Below are positions 44,570 to 53,656 of a stretch of 64,000 bases of DNA, piece after piece. The stretch covers positions 1 to 64,000 of the forward strand of contig NZ_VTOY01000004.1 in the NCBI RefSeq assembly GCF_008271295.1, in the 5' to 3' direction. Under the pieces are notes generated by a model that saw only the letters and a list, made by a program, of their open reading frames with translations, made no database searches and had not been told where the DNA came from. Origin of the DNA: Pseudoselenomonas ruminis (GTDB lineage Bacteria; Bacillota; Negativicutes; Selenomonadales; Selenomonadaceae). Each line of letters starts with the position of its first letter. Within the stretch, counting starts at the first letter, position 1. The translations under genes and the position numbers were made by a program.

Positions 44570-44948
44570 TCACCTTTCTCCCATCGATGGCGCACTGCTT
44601 CGAATTCTGGTGGTCTGGCTATTGTTTTCCTTCCGAACTATACTCCTCCCACGGAAAAAGTCGATCATTCCGGCCGCTGGATATACGACGAGCGAGGTAC
44701 CGCCGACAATCAAGGTATTTGCTGCACTTATAACCTGCAAAGCCTTTTGCACGACATCATCATCAAGACCTTCTTCATAGAGGACTACGCCAGGACGGAA
44801 CCTACGATTCAGCTTTTGGTTATATATACCATCAGCGCGGGCATGTCAACGGAATCCCCGACTCCGTTGACATGCCCGCGCCACCGAAAAACACCGCCCG
44901 TGTGCTGTCTTTAAGGATTTTTGCCAGTGTATCAATATTGCTGTCCAT
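44570..44948 (-). pseudogene. Sirtuin (Sir2) remnant with internal deletion
   Basis: The start at 44948 (AGGAG upstream) encodes MDSNIDTLAKILKDSTRAVFFGGAGMSTESGIP, the Sir2 NAD-binding start. After that the frame ends (LTCPR, stop). Further on, a C-terminal sirtuin block is readable (RFRPGVVLYEEGLDDDVVQKAL, GGTSLVVYPAAGMIDFFRGR). The catalytic-histidine and zinc-finger middle part is missing. The junction is a perfect inverted repeat (44835-44881). Follows a DUF1848 gene, and a macrodomain gene is near: sirtuin-macrodomain operons are known in Firmicutes. Confidence 0.8.
44835..44881. repeat. Fold-back inverted repeat at the sirtuin deletion
   Basis: Arms of 19 bp (GCGCGGGCATGTCAACGGA and its exact complement) with a nine-base loop. 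The right arm is sirtuin coding sequence; the left arm is an inverted copy of it. This is the typical scar of a template switch during repair. Confidence 0.75.
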
Positions 44949-44981
44949 TCGGCATCTCCTGACCTTTCGTCACTTCCGCTT

Positions 44982-45881
44982 TTATCTTCCATGCTCGGTA
45001 ATATGCTCGTCCCCCAATAGCCGCCCCGTAAGAAGGGAGGAACTATTATTATGCGCCGCAAAGCCCTGCTGTGCCCGCTGGGGGCTCGCATTGGCATAGC
45101 AATAGCGGCAGCCATGGATGCAGGTGTCATATTGCCCGATGTCAAAACTCTCCACACAATTGCATAGCGGCCGCTGGCTTTTGGCCTTAGTCTTCTTGAC
45201 GGGCCTTCCCGTAATACGCTCGATAAGCGCACCATCCAGACAGGCTCCATGACCGATGCCGAACGCGGATAGGTCAACTGCCTCCGAACAAGTCTGAAGG
45301 ACAATGCCACTGCCCTTGGCAATCCGCGCAAGCCCCGCCGCCATTTCCCGCATCTCATCCTCTGACAATTCATGCAGGTTAAACCCTTGCGTATTCTTCT
45401 TTGTCTTGGCATAGAGGTCAATAAAACTGATAACGCACCGCTCAATATAGGGCGCCAGCTGCGCGAGCGTTTGCGAAAACCAGGCCAAGTGTTTCTCCTT
45501 GGTATAATTATCATTCAGCAAGATGGGATCATACCGCCAAACAACGCGATGTCTCCCCAACTTCATTGACAGAGCCTGCATGGCCTTAATGATTTCTTCT
45601 TTTGGCCGAAGATTCGCCTCAACATCCACCTCATACGGCGTAAGGGAAACCTGCACATAGTAAGAATACGGCTCGAGCACCTCCAGCTTTTCGAGCATAG
45701 GGGTGGGGTCTTTCGTCCAAAACACGATGCAGTCCACGCAGTCCGGCTGCAGCGATATGCGGCTCACCTGCCTGCGATTGAATGGATTCACGACATCGGC
45801 ATAGCCTGCTTTTAGCCGCGCACAAAACCAATCCCAATAGAACGCCGGGATATCCGTCCGGCGGCTGGCACTTATAATCAT
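44982..45881 (-). CDS. DUF1848 protein with a radical-SAM-like cysteine motif
   Basis: 299 residues of the DUF1848 family (opening IISASRRTDIPAFYWDWF, then VFWTKDPTPML and WRYDPILL). A C-terminal cysteine motif CIHGCRYCYAN resembles radical SAM or iron-sulfur proteins. The reaction is unknown. It precedes the sirtuin remnant by 33 bases and follows the macrodomain gene by 28, so it is one operon. Confidence 0.82.
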   Translation of the reverse strand: MIISASRRTDIPAFYWDWFCARLKAGYADVVNPFNRRQVSRISLQPDCVDCIVFWTKDPTPMLEKLEVLEPYSYYVQVSLTPYEVDVEANLRPKEEIIKAMQALSMKLGRHRVVWRYDPILLNDNYTKEKHLAWFSQTLAQLAPYIERCVISFIDLYAKTKKNTQGFNLHELSEDEMREMAAGLARIAKGSGIVLQTCSEAVDLSAFGIGHGACLDGALIERITGRPVKKTKAKSQRPLCNCVESFDIGQYDTCIHGCRYCYANASPQRAQQGFAAHNNSSSLLTGRLLGDEHITEHGR

Positions 45882-45909
45882 CTTGTCCCCTCAGTTAGCC
45901 CGTATTCCT

Positions 45910-46422
45910 TCATCCGTATAATTCCCCATCATAGACTAGTTTCGTCCGCGCATCGAACAACACCCAAAGGATTTCCGTAAAAGCCTGCGGATGTTCGGCC
46001 ACGAACTGCCGGACGGTCTGCACGGCAATCGCTGCCGCCTGCTGGACCGGATACGAATAAACGCCCGTGGATATCGAAGGAAACGCCACGCTATGGATAT
46101 CATGCTCCATAGCTAGTGTTAACGAATGACGATAACAATCGGCCAATAACGCTGCCTCCCCCTGGTCACCACCGTGCCAGACAGGTCCCACCGTATGAAT
46201 GACATAATCGCAAGGAAGCTTATAGGCCTTGGTGATTTTTGCCTGCCCGGTTTTGCAGCCATGAAGTGTCCGGCACTCCGCCAAGAGCTCCGGCCCTGCC
46301 GCCCGGTGAATCGCGCCATCGACACCACCGCCGCCGAGCAGGCTCTCATTGGCAGCATTGACAATCGCATCCGCATAATTTTTGGCGGTAATATCGCCAA
46401 GCTCTGTCCTTATACTTGTCAT
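45910..46422 (-). CDS. Macrodomain protein (O-acetyl-ADP-ribose / ADP-ribose hydrolase type)
   Basis: 170 residues, a full macrodomain: [35 protein letters not shown] (the ADP-ribose loop), VIHTVGPVW and [13 protein letters not shown]. Hydrolyses ADP-ribose esters or O-acetyl-ADP-ribose made by sirtuins. The start MTSIRTELG at 46422 follows AAGGAGG; the longer frame overlaps the next gene. The neighbouring sirtuin is broken, so its usual substrate source here may be lost. Confidence 0.9.
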   Translation of the reverse strand: MTSIRTELGDITAKNYADAIVNAANESLLGGGGVDGAIHRAAGPELLAECRTLHGCKTGQAKITKAYKLPCDYVIHTVGPVWHGGDQGEAALLADCYRHSLTLAMEHDIHSVAFPSISTGVYSYPVQQAAAIAVQTVRQFVAEHPQAFTEILWVLFDARTKLVYDGELYG

Positions 46423-46457
46423 AACGGCTACCTCCTTCACGTTTCCTGGCAAACGAC

Positions 46458-46859
46458 TCAATTCCAGATAGCTTTTACCTGCGCCAGCAGATCTTCTTCC
46501 TTTGCATAACGATGGATGTGGAAGCGTTCATTTCCCGCCAGCATCGCCGAAAGCTGCGTATCCTGCGGGCGATAGAAAATGTGAACTTCCTTGCCATGCG
46601 CCTCTGCATAAGCCAGTTCATAGCCAACGCCGAGCGATACCTGTGTGCATTCGGCTACGACCACATCACATTCCCTGAGCCAGGCCGTATCCTGTTCGTA
46701 AATGGCTTTATCGCCTTTATCCTCCACTACGGACAAACTCAAATCGCCTACATGCTCCGTGAGCACCTGATGGTTTTCCTTCAAAGCTGCTATGACCTTG
46801 TGATAAAGCTCCGCATCCTGTCTGCCACCACGAATAGAACCTGCAAAATATATCTTCAT
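46458..46859 (-). CDS. Nucleoside 2-deoxyribosyltransferase-like / DNPH1-type hydrolase
   Basis: 133 residues. [25 protein letters not shown] and [25 protein letters not shown] match the family of 2-deoxyribosyltransferases, nearest in length to Rcl/DNPH1, which hydrolyses 5'-deoxynucleotides. Catalytic Glu is in the second segment. First gene of the four-gene operon with the macrodomain, DUF1848 and sirtuin remnant. Confidence 0.82.
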   Translation of the reverse strand: MKIYFAGSIRGGRQDAELYHKVIAALKENHQVLTEHVGDLSLSVVEDKGDKAIYEQDTAWLRECDVVVAECTQVSLGVGYELAYAEAHGKEVHIFYRPQDTQLSAMLAGNERFHIHRYAKEEDLLAQVKAIWN

Positions 46860-46950
46860 CTCATACCCTCATTTTCTGCCAATCAATACCTTGAAAAAAA
46901 CTCTCTTCCCTTAATTTCGTGTTCGATTGCCCATATCCTCTATTCCCAAT

Positions 46951-46987
46951 AAAAAAACAAGAGTGCTTACCTGCCGCTTACTCTTGT
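46951..46987 (-). terminator. Terminator of the YczE-like gene
   Basis: Stem ACAAGAGT / ACTCTTGT with a T7 tail on the minus strand. Confidence 0.75.
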
Positions 46988-47009
46988 CTTAGTTGCTATA
47001 TTTTCCCGC

Positions 47010-47663
47010 TTACCAATGCGGATGAAATACCAAATTGCCGTTCGCATCGACTTTGCCCAGATGCTTCAAGAAAAATCTGGCTATCGTTCCCGTAATCAGT
47101 GCCGATATCAAGGTTCCCTCCCGGATGCCCTCGATGCCATCAAGGTATATCAGCGAAATAACCGCGGCCAGCATGACCAAGCTGATATCATTGCCCGTTT
47201 TTACCTTTCCAAATTCAAGGTGAAAATGCCTGGACACGGCATATACGATGCCCTCTCCCGGCAGCATCAGCACGTTGGCGATTCCCTGCACAGCAACGCC
47301 AAACGCAATCAAGGTAGTTCCTGCCAATAACGGCAGCAGCTGCATGACATAGTTTGCCGGAACCACCCACGCCCATGCATCCATAAAGAAATCTATAAAC
47401 CAGGAAAAAATCAAGGTAACCGGAACCTGCAGGAATTGTATCGTATCAAAGCCCTTGCGCAAAAGCAGATACTGACCGAGCACCAATACCATATTTATCG
47501 TAAAAGTCATCTGCCCCAGCGTGAACGGCGACGCCAGACTTATCACATACGGCAGGCTGGAAATCGGCGATGTTCCAAGCATACTCTTTACTACCAGGGC
47601 AATTCCCGACGCCTGGACAATAACGGCAACAACAAACAATACATAACGGACCACCATGGACAT
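47010..47663 (-). CDS. YczE/YitT-like membrane protein
   Basis: About 217 residues with five hydrophobic segments (YVLFVVAVIVQASGIALVVKS, GTTLIAFGVAVQGIANVLM). The GTSPISSLPYVIS motif and the PGEGIVYAVSRHFHLEFGKVKTGNDIS motif are typical of the YczE/YyaS/DUF6198 group. Function unknown; probably a transporter. The start MSMVVRY at 47663 follows GGAGGG. Confidence 0.85.
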   Translation of the reverse strand: MSMVVRYVLFVVAVIVQASGIALVVKSMLGTSPISSLPYVISLASPFTLGQMTFTINMVLVLGQYLLLRKGFDTIQFLQVPVTLIFSWFIDFFMDAWAWVVPANYVMQLLPLLAGTTLIAFGVAVQGIANVLMLPGEGIVYAVSRHFHLEFGKVKTGNDISLVMLAAVISLIYLDGIEGIREGTLISALITGTIARFFLKHLGKVDANGNLVFHPHW

Positions 47664-47754
47664 TCTAATCAATCCCTCCTACGGATAGATAGTATAGAGC
47701 GGGCATAACCAAAAGTCAATCAGCTATGCGCTGCGTGCAGGATTGCCCAAACAA

Positions 47755-47793
47755 AAAACTGACGAATCTCATGAACACTGCCATGAGATTCGC
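47755..47793 (-). terminator. Terminator of the secreted-protein gene
   Basis: Stem GCGAATCTCATGG / CATGAGATTCGTC with T6 on the minus strand, after the gene at 47818-48258. Confidence 0.75.
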
Positions 47794-47817
47794 CAGCCCT
47801 CGAATCCACTCGAGTTT

Positions 47818-48258
47818 TTAGCCTACCGATTTGATGTGGTAATTCGTCGTGTACAATTCACAGAAATAACGGTTGCCGACCGCCGAGTGATTCTTCTGGA
47901 CCGTCCACTTGATGACCTGATTTTTTACTTTTGGTTTAAAGACGACAATATAGCTGCGTCTTTCATTTGGCGGAACAAAATTTGTCTTGCCGTAAACGCT
48001 ACGGGACGAAAGCACTTTTCCCGTCGAACGGTCAACAAAAATCATCGTTCCATTCGCAGCCTTGCCTTTCGTGTCTTTAAACGTAACAATAAAAGCAGGC
48101 ATCTTGGAATAACTCAGCTTCGAATTATTCGGCGCCTGCACGTTTATCCGGCAGGCATTTGAACCATTGGTACTGCCACTCACCGAAGAAGCAGCAAAAC
48201 ATACCGACCCTGCTGCCATAATCAGCAGCGCTACCAACAACGACAAAAATTTTCTCAT
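47818..48258 (-). CDS. Small secreted protein
   Basis: 146 residues with a signal peptide (MRKFLSLLVALLIMAAGSVCFA, cleaved before ASSVSG). The mature part looks like an all-beta domain (FIVTFKDTKGKAANGTMIFVDRSTG, SYIVVFKPKVKNQVIKW). Not recognised. It has its own terminator, so it is monocistronic. Confidence 0.65.
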   Translation of the reverse strand: MRKFLSLLVALLIMAAGSVCFAASSVSGSTNGSNACRINVQAPNNSKLSYSKMPAFIVTFKDTKGKAANGTMIFVDRSTGKVLSSRSVYGKTNFVPPNERRSYIVVFKPKVKNQVIKWTVQKNHSAVGNRYFCELYTTNYHIKSVG

Positions 48259-48354
48259 ACCATCCTACCTCCTCCCACGATTTACCACCAATTTGTTAGC
48301 ATTAATATACCACAAAAATGAAACACTGTCAATTTGTTTTCAGAATATTTTAAT

Positions 48355-48561
48355 TCATCCGCCAAAATATCCCGTCTCACCGGCTTCATCTTTATTCTTC
48401 TGCTTGCACGCCAAAATCCGTTTGTACAGGCCTTGATAATATTCTTTGTAGAATTGTTTCAGAGGACTTCCCTGGATGGCTTCATTCGCGCGCTCCAACT
48501 CCAAATCGGAATACTGATAGGGATGATGCATAGCATCTACGGCTCGATGTAAGTCTTTCAT
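48355..48561 (-). CDS. Hypothetical 68-residue protein
   Basis: Charged, helical, no family recognised (LERANEAIQGSPLKQFYKEYYQGLYKRILACKQKNKDEAGE). Strong ribosome site (GAGGAGGAGCACACATC) supports that it is real. The 204 bases between it and the next gene hold only a terminator. Confidence 0.65.
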   Translation of the reverse strand: MKDLHRAVDAMHHPYQYSDLELERANEAIQGSPLKQFYKEYYQGLYKRILACKQKNKDEAGETGYFGG

Positions 48562-48680
48562 GATGTGTGCTCCTCCTCAAAGAAATAAACTTTTGCCTAT
48601 CCCCTTAATTCCCTATGGATAACAAAATTCCTGCATAACACAGCAATCTTTCCGTTTCTCTACATCGGCAATTCTCTACC

Positions 48681-48733
48681 AAAAAATCCCCCTATGGTGA
48701 CAGTTCTGATTATCCTGCCGCCCATAGGGGGAT
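48681..48733 (-). terminator. Terminator after the DUF2905 gene
   Basis: Stem ATCCCCCTATGG / CCATAGGGGGAT with T6 on the minus strand. Confidence 0.75.
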
Positions 48734-48765
48734 TATAGCAAGCGCCAGGACACTTCCCAGCTTTT

Positions 48766-48978
48766 TTACCGATGAAACAAATTGGCAATGACACTCAGCA
48801 CAATGCTGATAATGATGCAGGTCACCACCGGAAAATAGAAGGAGCCATGCTCGCCGGTGATGCTGATATCGCCAGGCAGTTTCCCCAACGGCAAAAATTT
48901 GCCGCCAAAATGCAGGATACCACCGACCACAATCAGCAATACGCCCATGCCAATAAGCATCTTCCCTATATCACTCAT
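48766..48978 (-). CDS. DUF2905 family protein
   Basis: 70 residues, two membrane helices (MLIGMGVLLIVVGGILHFGG; FPVVTCIIISIVLSVIANL) with the family motif LPLGKLPGDI between them. Function unknown. The start MSDIGKM at 48978 is chosen because longer frames overlap the upstream gene; the overlap with that gene is eight bases. Confidence 0.88.
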   Translation of the reverse strand: MSDIGKMLIGMGVLLIVVGGILHFGGKFLPLGKLPGDISITGEHGSFYFPVVTCIIISIVLSVIANLFHR

Positions 48979-49438
48979 CTGCCTGACCTCTTTTCTGCCG
49001 CAGCTTTTCATCATGCCGCTCCCAAAAATTCGTATCCTGTGCCAACGCCTTGGCAAATACATCCTTTTGCAGCATCTGCTGGATTTTTTGCGTGGCATCG
49101 TCGCAAAAACGCAGATAGCTGAACGCCAGGAAATCTTCTTTCGCATAAACGATGCTCGCATCATCTGCCGTATCAAACGGCATCCCCGCCACCATTTCCT
49201 GATAGGGTTCCTCCGCAGAGTCTTCATCATGCGGAAAAAACGGACTCATCGTCACAAAGATGTCTTCATACGCCTCGCAATCCAGCCATTCGGCCTGAAT
49301 ATCATAGCAAACATCACAAATACGAATCTGCCCATAATACTCCCCACCTGGCAAAATCTCCTGCCAAGACGCTCGCAACCGTGCCTGCAAATCCGCAAAA
49401 TCGCCTGCTGAAAAATGCTGCCAGTTTAATTCGTGCAT
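48971..49438 (-). CDS. Hypothetical 155-residue protein
   Basis: Not recognised. Mixed alpha/beta, acidic; a CDVCYDIQAEWLDC region might bind metal. It overlaps the DUF2905 start by eight bases and probably shares its transcript. Starts 82 bases from the I-F CRISPR array. Confidence 0.6.
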   Translation of the reverse strand: MHELNWQHFSAGDFADLQARLRASWQEILPGGEYYGQIRICDVCYDIQAEWLDCEAYEDIFVTMSPFFPHDEDSAEEPYQEMVAGMPFDTADDASIVYAKEDFLAFSYLRFCDDATQKIQQMLQKDVFAKALAQDTNFWERHDEKLRQKRGQADE

Positions 49439-49520
49439 TTCCTATCACCATCAGTTACAAAAATTATAATAAGTATTCAATCATTAGATTAATAATACAT
49501 TAACATATATTATAAACATC

Positions 49521-50988
49521 TTTCTAAGCCGCCTATACGGCGGAGTACCGTCGTTTGCCCCATATGTCTCTTGGTTCCGCTTTCTAAGCCGCCTATACGG
49601 CGGAGTACGCAACATCATCAACGTTTGGACTCGTTAAGACTTTCTAAGCCGCCTATACGGCGGAGTACGATAGTGCTTACGTGCATAAAATATTGCAAGT
49701 TTTCTAAGCCGCCTATACGGCGGAGTACAATCAAAGGTATTAGTAGTGATACTATAAGAATTTCTAAGCCGCCTATACGGCGGAGTACTAGCTTCTCATG
49801 ACGGTCAATCTGCAACTGGTTTTCTAAGCCGCCTATACGGCGGAGTACGAGCGTGCGACCGACACGAATGTCGGTGGCAATTTCTAAGCCGCCTATACGG
49901 CGGAGTACGACGAACGGAATATGAATCGCGTTTCCCGGTGTTTCTAAGCCGCCTATACGGCGGAGTACGCCTCTGCGGTCTGGCGTGCCATCGGATTTTA
50001 TTTCTAAGCCGCCTATACGGCGGAGTACCCCTTGTCTGCATCATCTGCGCCCTCGTATATTTTCTAAGCCGCCTATACGGCGGAGTACACCACGAAAAAG
50101 CGCATCGATATTTACTGACTTTTCTAAGCCGCCTATACGGCGGAGTACAGATTCTCTAGGCACGCCACCAGACGCCACGATTTCTAAGCCGCCTATACGG
50201 CGGAGTACCACGCCACGGGACGCAAACGCATCGAGGGACATTTCTAAGCCGCCTATACGGCGGAGTACACCGTCACGCAACAGGGCGCAAACGCATCGAA
50301 TTTCTAAGCCGCCTATACGGCGGAGTACAATTGGCAACCGTGGGAACCGTCACGCAACAGTTTCTAAGCCGCCTATACGGCGGAGTACCACGGTTGCCAA
50401 TTTTGCCGCCTCTGCGGTCTTTTCTAAGCCGCCTATACGGCGGAGTACCGGTAAAGCTACTGCAAAGCCATAACCTCTACTTTCTAAGCCGCCTATACGG
50501 CGGAGTACAAGGAGTATACGCAATGGTTATTCGCCAGCGCTTTCTAAGCCGCCTATACGGCGGAGTACACAGGAATCCTTACAAGAACAGTCCGAAAGAA
50601 TTTCTAAGCCGCCTATACGGCGGAGTACTGTAAGCTACGGCGAGGGCTACGCCGAAGGGTTTTCTAAGCCGCCTATACGGCGGAGTACGGCCGCTTGGCT
50701 CATATTCTGCTGCGGGTCAATTTCTAAGCCGCCTATACGGCGGAGTACTGCCATCAGACTCCATGAAAGCCTCATACCAATTTCTAAGCCGCCTATACGG
50801 CGGAGTACATGGATAGGAAGAGGTCGGCGGGCCAGTCGTTTTTCTAAGCCGCCTATACGGCGGAGTACTGTCACTGACTTCCTACCCATACAATAGTGAA
50901 TTTCTAAGCCGCCTATACGGCGGAGTACAATCTCCGCTTCGGCTCATCCAAACTCTTTGCTTTCTAAGCCGCCTATACGGCGGAGTAC
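49521..50988 (-). CRISPR. Type I-F CRISPR array, 25 repeats
   Basis: Repeats of 28 bp (plus strand TTTCTAAGCC ... CGGCGGAGTAC) start every 60 bases exactly, from 49521 to 50961, with 24 spacers of 32 bp. Repeats look identical. The I-F orientation and the cas genes on the right place the leader at 50989-51116, and the array is transcribed on the minus strand. Spacers at 49969, 50269, 50329 and 50389 overlap one another; the spacers at 50149 and 50209 look related to them. Targets need a search. Confidence 0.97.
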
Positions 50989-51116
50989 TGTAATAAAACT
51001 TCGTCCTTCCCTTTTAAACAAAGCATACTTTACCTTTATTCCAATTTTACCCTTTTTTTGCCTTATTACAATCCCCCTTTAAAATCAAGGGCTCAAGCCA
51101 TCGTAAAAATTTTGGG
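50989..51116 (-). promoter_or_regulatory. Leader of the I-F array
   Basis: AT-rich 128-base stretch between the cas6f stop and the newest repeat, without a coding frame. No consensus IHF site was identified with certainty. Confidence 0.6.
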
Positions 51117-51704
51117 TCAAAACTCTGGTACTGTAGATTTATTATCCAAGCCATAACTTCCAAAGCCTTTATCTACTTCACTATTACACAGGACCTTCTC
51201 CACATAAAGCCTAAACTTTTGACTATTAGTTTCACTACTCATTTGTACATAAGGCAAGTCAATTTTTTTGTTCTCCATCGGAAAGAGCTTTATTGCCTCA
51301 TCATAGTCAATGCTATGCCTTTTTGCATATCTCCTTGCTTTCTGAGAATAATTAGCCTTTGGATGATACCGCCGATATATTGCATACCCCCGCAATCTGT
51401 TTGGTACCAGACGAATCTGTGTTACATGGACATAATCTTGATAGCGTCGCAACCACCTTTTTATATCCATTTTGGCCAATTCTTTCTCCTCTTCTGCGAA
51501 TACGCGTAATTTATTTCCAAGCGTTATTCTTCCTTCATTTACACATTCGGGAAACGAAACGCCGATTCGCCCTTTCTCTCCATCATTTATTTGATCTGCC
51601 AATGCAATATGTAACTGATGATATACTTTACTCCATATCTGATTTGCTGACACTTCTGCATCCGGCAGTATAGTAAGTTCCTGATAGTACTTCATCAAAC
51701 TCAC
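51117..51704 (-). CDS. cas6f: Cas6f (Csy4) crRNA endoribonuclease
   Basis: 195 residues, Csy4 family. Opening YYQELTILPDAEVSANQIWSKVYHQLHIAL places the conserved histidine near residue 29; the RNA-binding arginine-rich helix is RYAKRHSIDYDEAIKLFP region. Cuts the I-F repeat hairpin and stays bound as part of the complex. Overlaps cas7f by four bases. Confidence 0.92.
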   Translation of the reverse strand: MSLMKYYQELTILPDAEVSANQIWSKVYHQLHIALADQINDGEKGRIGVSFPECVNEGRITLGNKLRVFAEEEKELAKMDIKRWLRRYQDYVHVTQIRLVPNRLRGYAIYRRYHPKANYSQKARRYAKRHSIDYDEAIKLFPMENKKIDLPYVQMSSETNSQKFRLYVEKVLCNSEVDKGFGSYGLDNKSTVPEF

Positions 51705-52708
51705 CCCTTGCCGAACACTCCGCCTCGAACCAATACAGCCATCACGTAGTGCTCTTCTGCCGCATCACTCAACTTCTCACCCAACGAAAATTTATCAAAT
51801 AAAGTATAGAAATCCACTTTCTCTTTTGGATTTCTAAAAGCCTTGCCCAAATTCGTCACAGCTCCATAGGGTTCAATAGCAATAGGACCTACCCCCTCTT
51901 CTGTAGAAAAAGCAGGGTACCAGGTATCAATAGTTCTTAGAGCATTCCCCAACTTCTGTGAATGCATTGCTGCTACACCATTTACCTGATACAAAATCTT
52001 ACTCTTCCGGCTTTTTCCCTTATCGAACACCAATTCCTCACTGGGATATACCTCTTGCCCGATTCCCAGTTTAGCATAGGCATCCACTTCGATAAAGAGA
52101 TAAGGTTTCTTGCCCGACAAGACATCCGCAATTTTCGCAGTTAATATTTCAAGCTGCGTATTTTCCTCAAAGTCACGCAATGGAAATTCGTACGCATCAA
52201 AAGTCTGCACTAACTCTTCTGCTTTAACCACAACATCTATCTTCTCTGCGCCCAAACGATTGCGCCATAAAAATCGGCCACAGGCTATATTATACGCATA
52301 GCGATACGCCAGCTCTTTGCAGCCAGTATTCTGCAGATAATTCCTTACGGCCTTGGCATAGCTTACAGCAAAGTCTGCATTGTTGCAGGCAGATGGCTTC
52401 TCTAAACCACTTAATACTTTAATCGTGAAGGACAATTTCAGTGTATCCTTATCCATTCCCAAAGCGCAGGAATCCACCTGTTGCAAATTAGCGCTCTCCA
52501 CTTTTGCATTCAGCTTGGCAGGATCATTTTGAACGGCAACTTCCAGTCGGTTGGATATCGTTCCTCGCACGGACTTCTCCACCAATTTCAATGTTTCCGT
52601 TTCGCTATTATGCTCATCAGTCCAAACAGTTCCGTACATATAGCCGTCAGAAACCACCAGCTTTTTCTCAAACGATAGTACAGATGGAATAACGTCTTTC
52701 TTAGCCAT
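51701..52708 (-). CDS. cas7f: Cas7f (Csy3) backbone subunit
   Basis: 335 residues. Csy3-type opening (VLSFEKKLVVSDGYMYGTVW) and the G-rich C-terminal ALRTIDTWYPA and PYGAVTNLGKAFR. Six copies form the crRNA-binding spine of the I-F complex. Two bases separate it from the cas5f stop. Confidence 0.92.
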   Translation of the reverse strand: MAKKDVIPSVLSFEKKLVVSDGYMYGTVWTDEHNSETETLKLVEKSVRGTISNRLEVAVQNDPAKLNAKVESANLQQVDSCALGMDKDTLKLSFTIKVLSGLEKPSACNNADFAVSYAKAVRNYLQNTGCKELAYRYAYNIACGRFLWRNRLGAEKIDVVVKAEELVQTFDAYEFPLRDFEENTQLEILTAKIADVLSGKKPYLFIEVDAYAKLGIGQEVYPSEELVFDKGKSRKSKILYQVNGVAAMHSQKLGNALRTIDTWYPAFSTEEGVGPIAIEPYGAVTNLGKAFRNPKEKVDFYTLFDKFSLGEKLSDAAEEHYVMAVLVRGGVFGKG

Positions 52709-52710
52709 TT

Positions 52711-53631
52711 TTAGTCCTCCTCTTTATGTAAAAAGTTATTCTGACACATATATAAGCCAGCATCTTTGTCATACTGGTACTCCCATAGGATATCGTTCAG
52801 TGAGTTACACCTATACGGCATGACAAATTCCCCTACCGTTACCAATGGCTCAACAAAATGATGCTCATAATCATAGGAACGCTGTCCCCGTACTGTCATT
52901 TCGCCCGACAAGTCCCTAAAGCCCACTGCAATCGGCACCAACCATCCATTGGGAACGACTTTTTCTCTCTGCCAGCCTATTTTTCCCTGCTCATCAGTAA
53001 TCGCCTGATAACGAATTTTCGATACATCAAGCAGGCTATCCAAGGCATCTCCGTCATCTCCACGCTTCAACAAATCACCACGTTGAACGATTGCGTAACC
53101 GGGCATAAGATGTGCCAGTATCTTTCGTTCATCTTTTTCATCATATTCATCCGCATAATATATTTTCCAACGTTTGCACTCTTCCGGTCTCGCAAATATT
53201 TCCCCACTTGCAGCCTTCAAACGCGGCAGTTCCTGTCTGGCTGTTTCCTCAAAAATCTCCACCGCTATGCCATCCAGGCCATCCACCTCTATCAATAAGC
53301 TAACAGTCAAATGGCAACGCGCTTCTTCGACAAATGGTGGTCTTTCAAAGCCCCCTGTTTTTTTGCTTTTTTTTAGCGGATTTGCTGTCCCAATAAGTGC
53401 ATCATAATAGTTTTCATTATCCTTAAATACCTGCAATTCGCAACTATGGCACACCACCGCCGTTCTTGACAAACAAATCCTCTGTAACGGATCATGGCGT
53501 TGCAATCTCCTTTGCAACGCATGAACCATCCCCAACCATGCCGTCATAGCGGGAAATCCCACTGTATATGGGCTGCTGGCTGCATTCGCATTCTGAATCC
53601 TCATTTTGGGCACAAGAAAATAGGTTTTCAC
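52711..53631 (-). CDS. cas5f: Cas5f (Csy2)
   Basis: 306 residues, Csy2 family. Opening YFLVPKMRIQNANAASSPYTVGFPAMTAWLG is characteristic, with the C-terminal PYRCNSLNDILWEYQYD. It caps the crRNA 5' end with Cas8f. Confidence 0.9.
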   Translation of the reverse strand: MKTYFLVPKMRIQNANAASSPYTVGFPAMTAWLGMVHALQRRLQRHDPLQRICLSRTAVVCHSCELQVFKDNENYYDALIGTANPLKKSKKTGGFERPPFVEEARCHLTVSLLIEVDGLDGIAVEIFEETARQELPRLKAASGEIFARPEECKRWKIYYADEYDEKDERKILAHLMPGYAIVQRGDLLKRGDDGDALDSLLDVSKIRYQAITDEQGKIGWQREKVVPNGWLVPIAVGFRDLSGEMTVRGQRSYDYEHHFVEPLVTVGEFVMPYRCNSLNDILWEYQYDKDAGLYMCQNNFLHKEED

Positions 53632-53656
53632 GCCCCTACCCCCTTCCTATTTATTT

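Noticed and set aside
44468-44914. 148-codon plus-strand frame after the AAA ATPase
   Set aside because: It is the antisense of the sirtuin remnant.
49571-50889. Several reading frames inside the I-F array with repeated SKPPIRRST-like or LRRIGGLE-like blocks
   Set aside because: They are translations of the 60-base CRISPR period (20 codons), not proteins.
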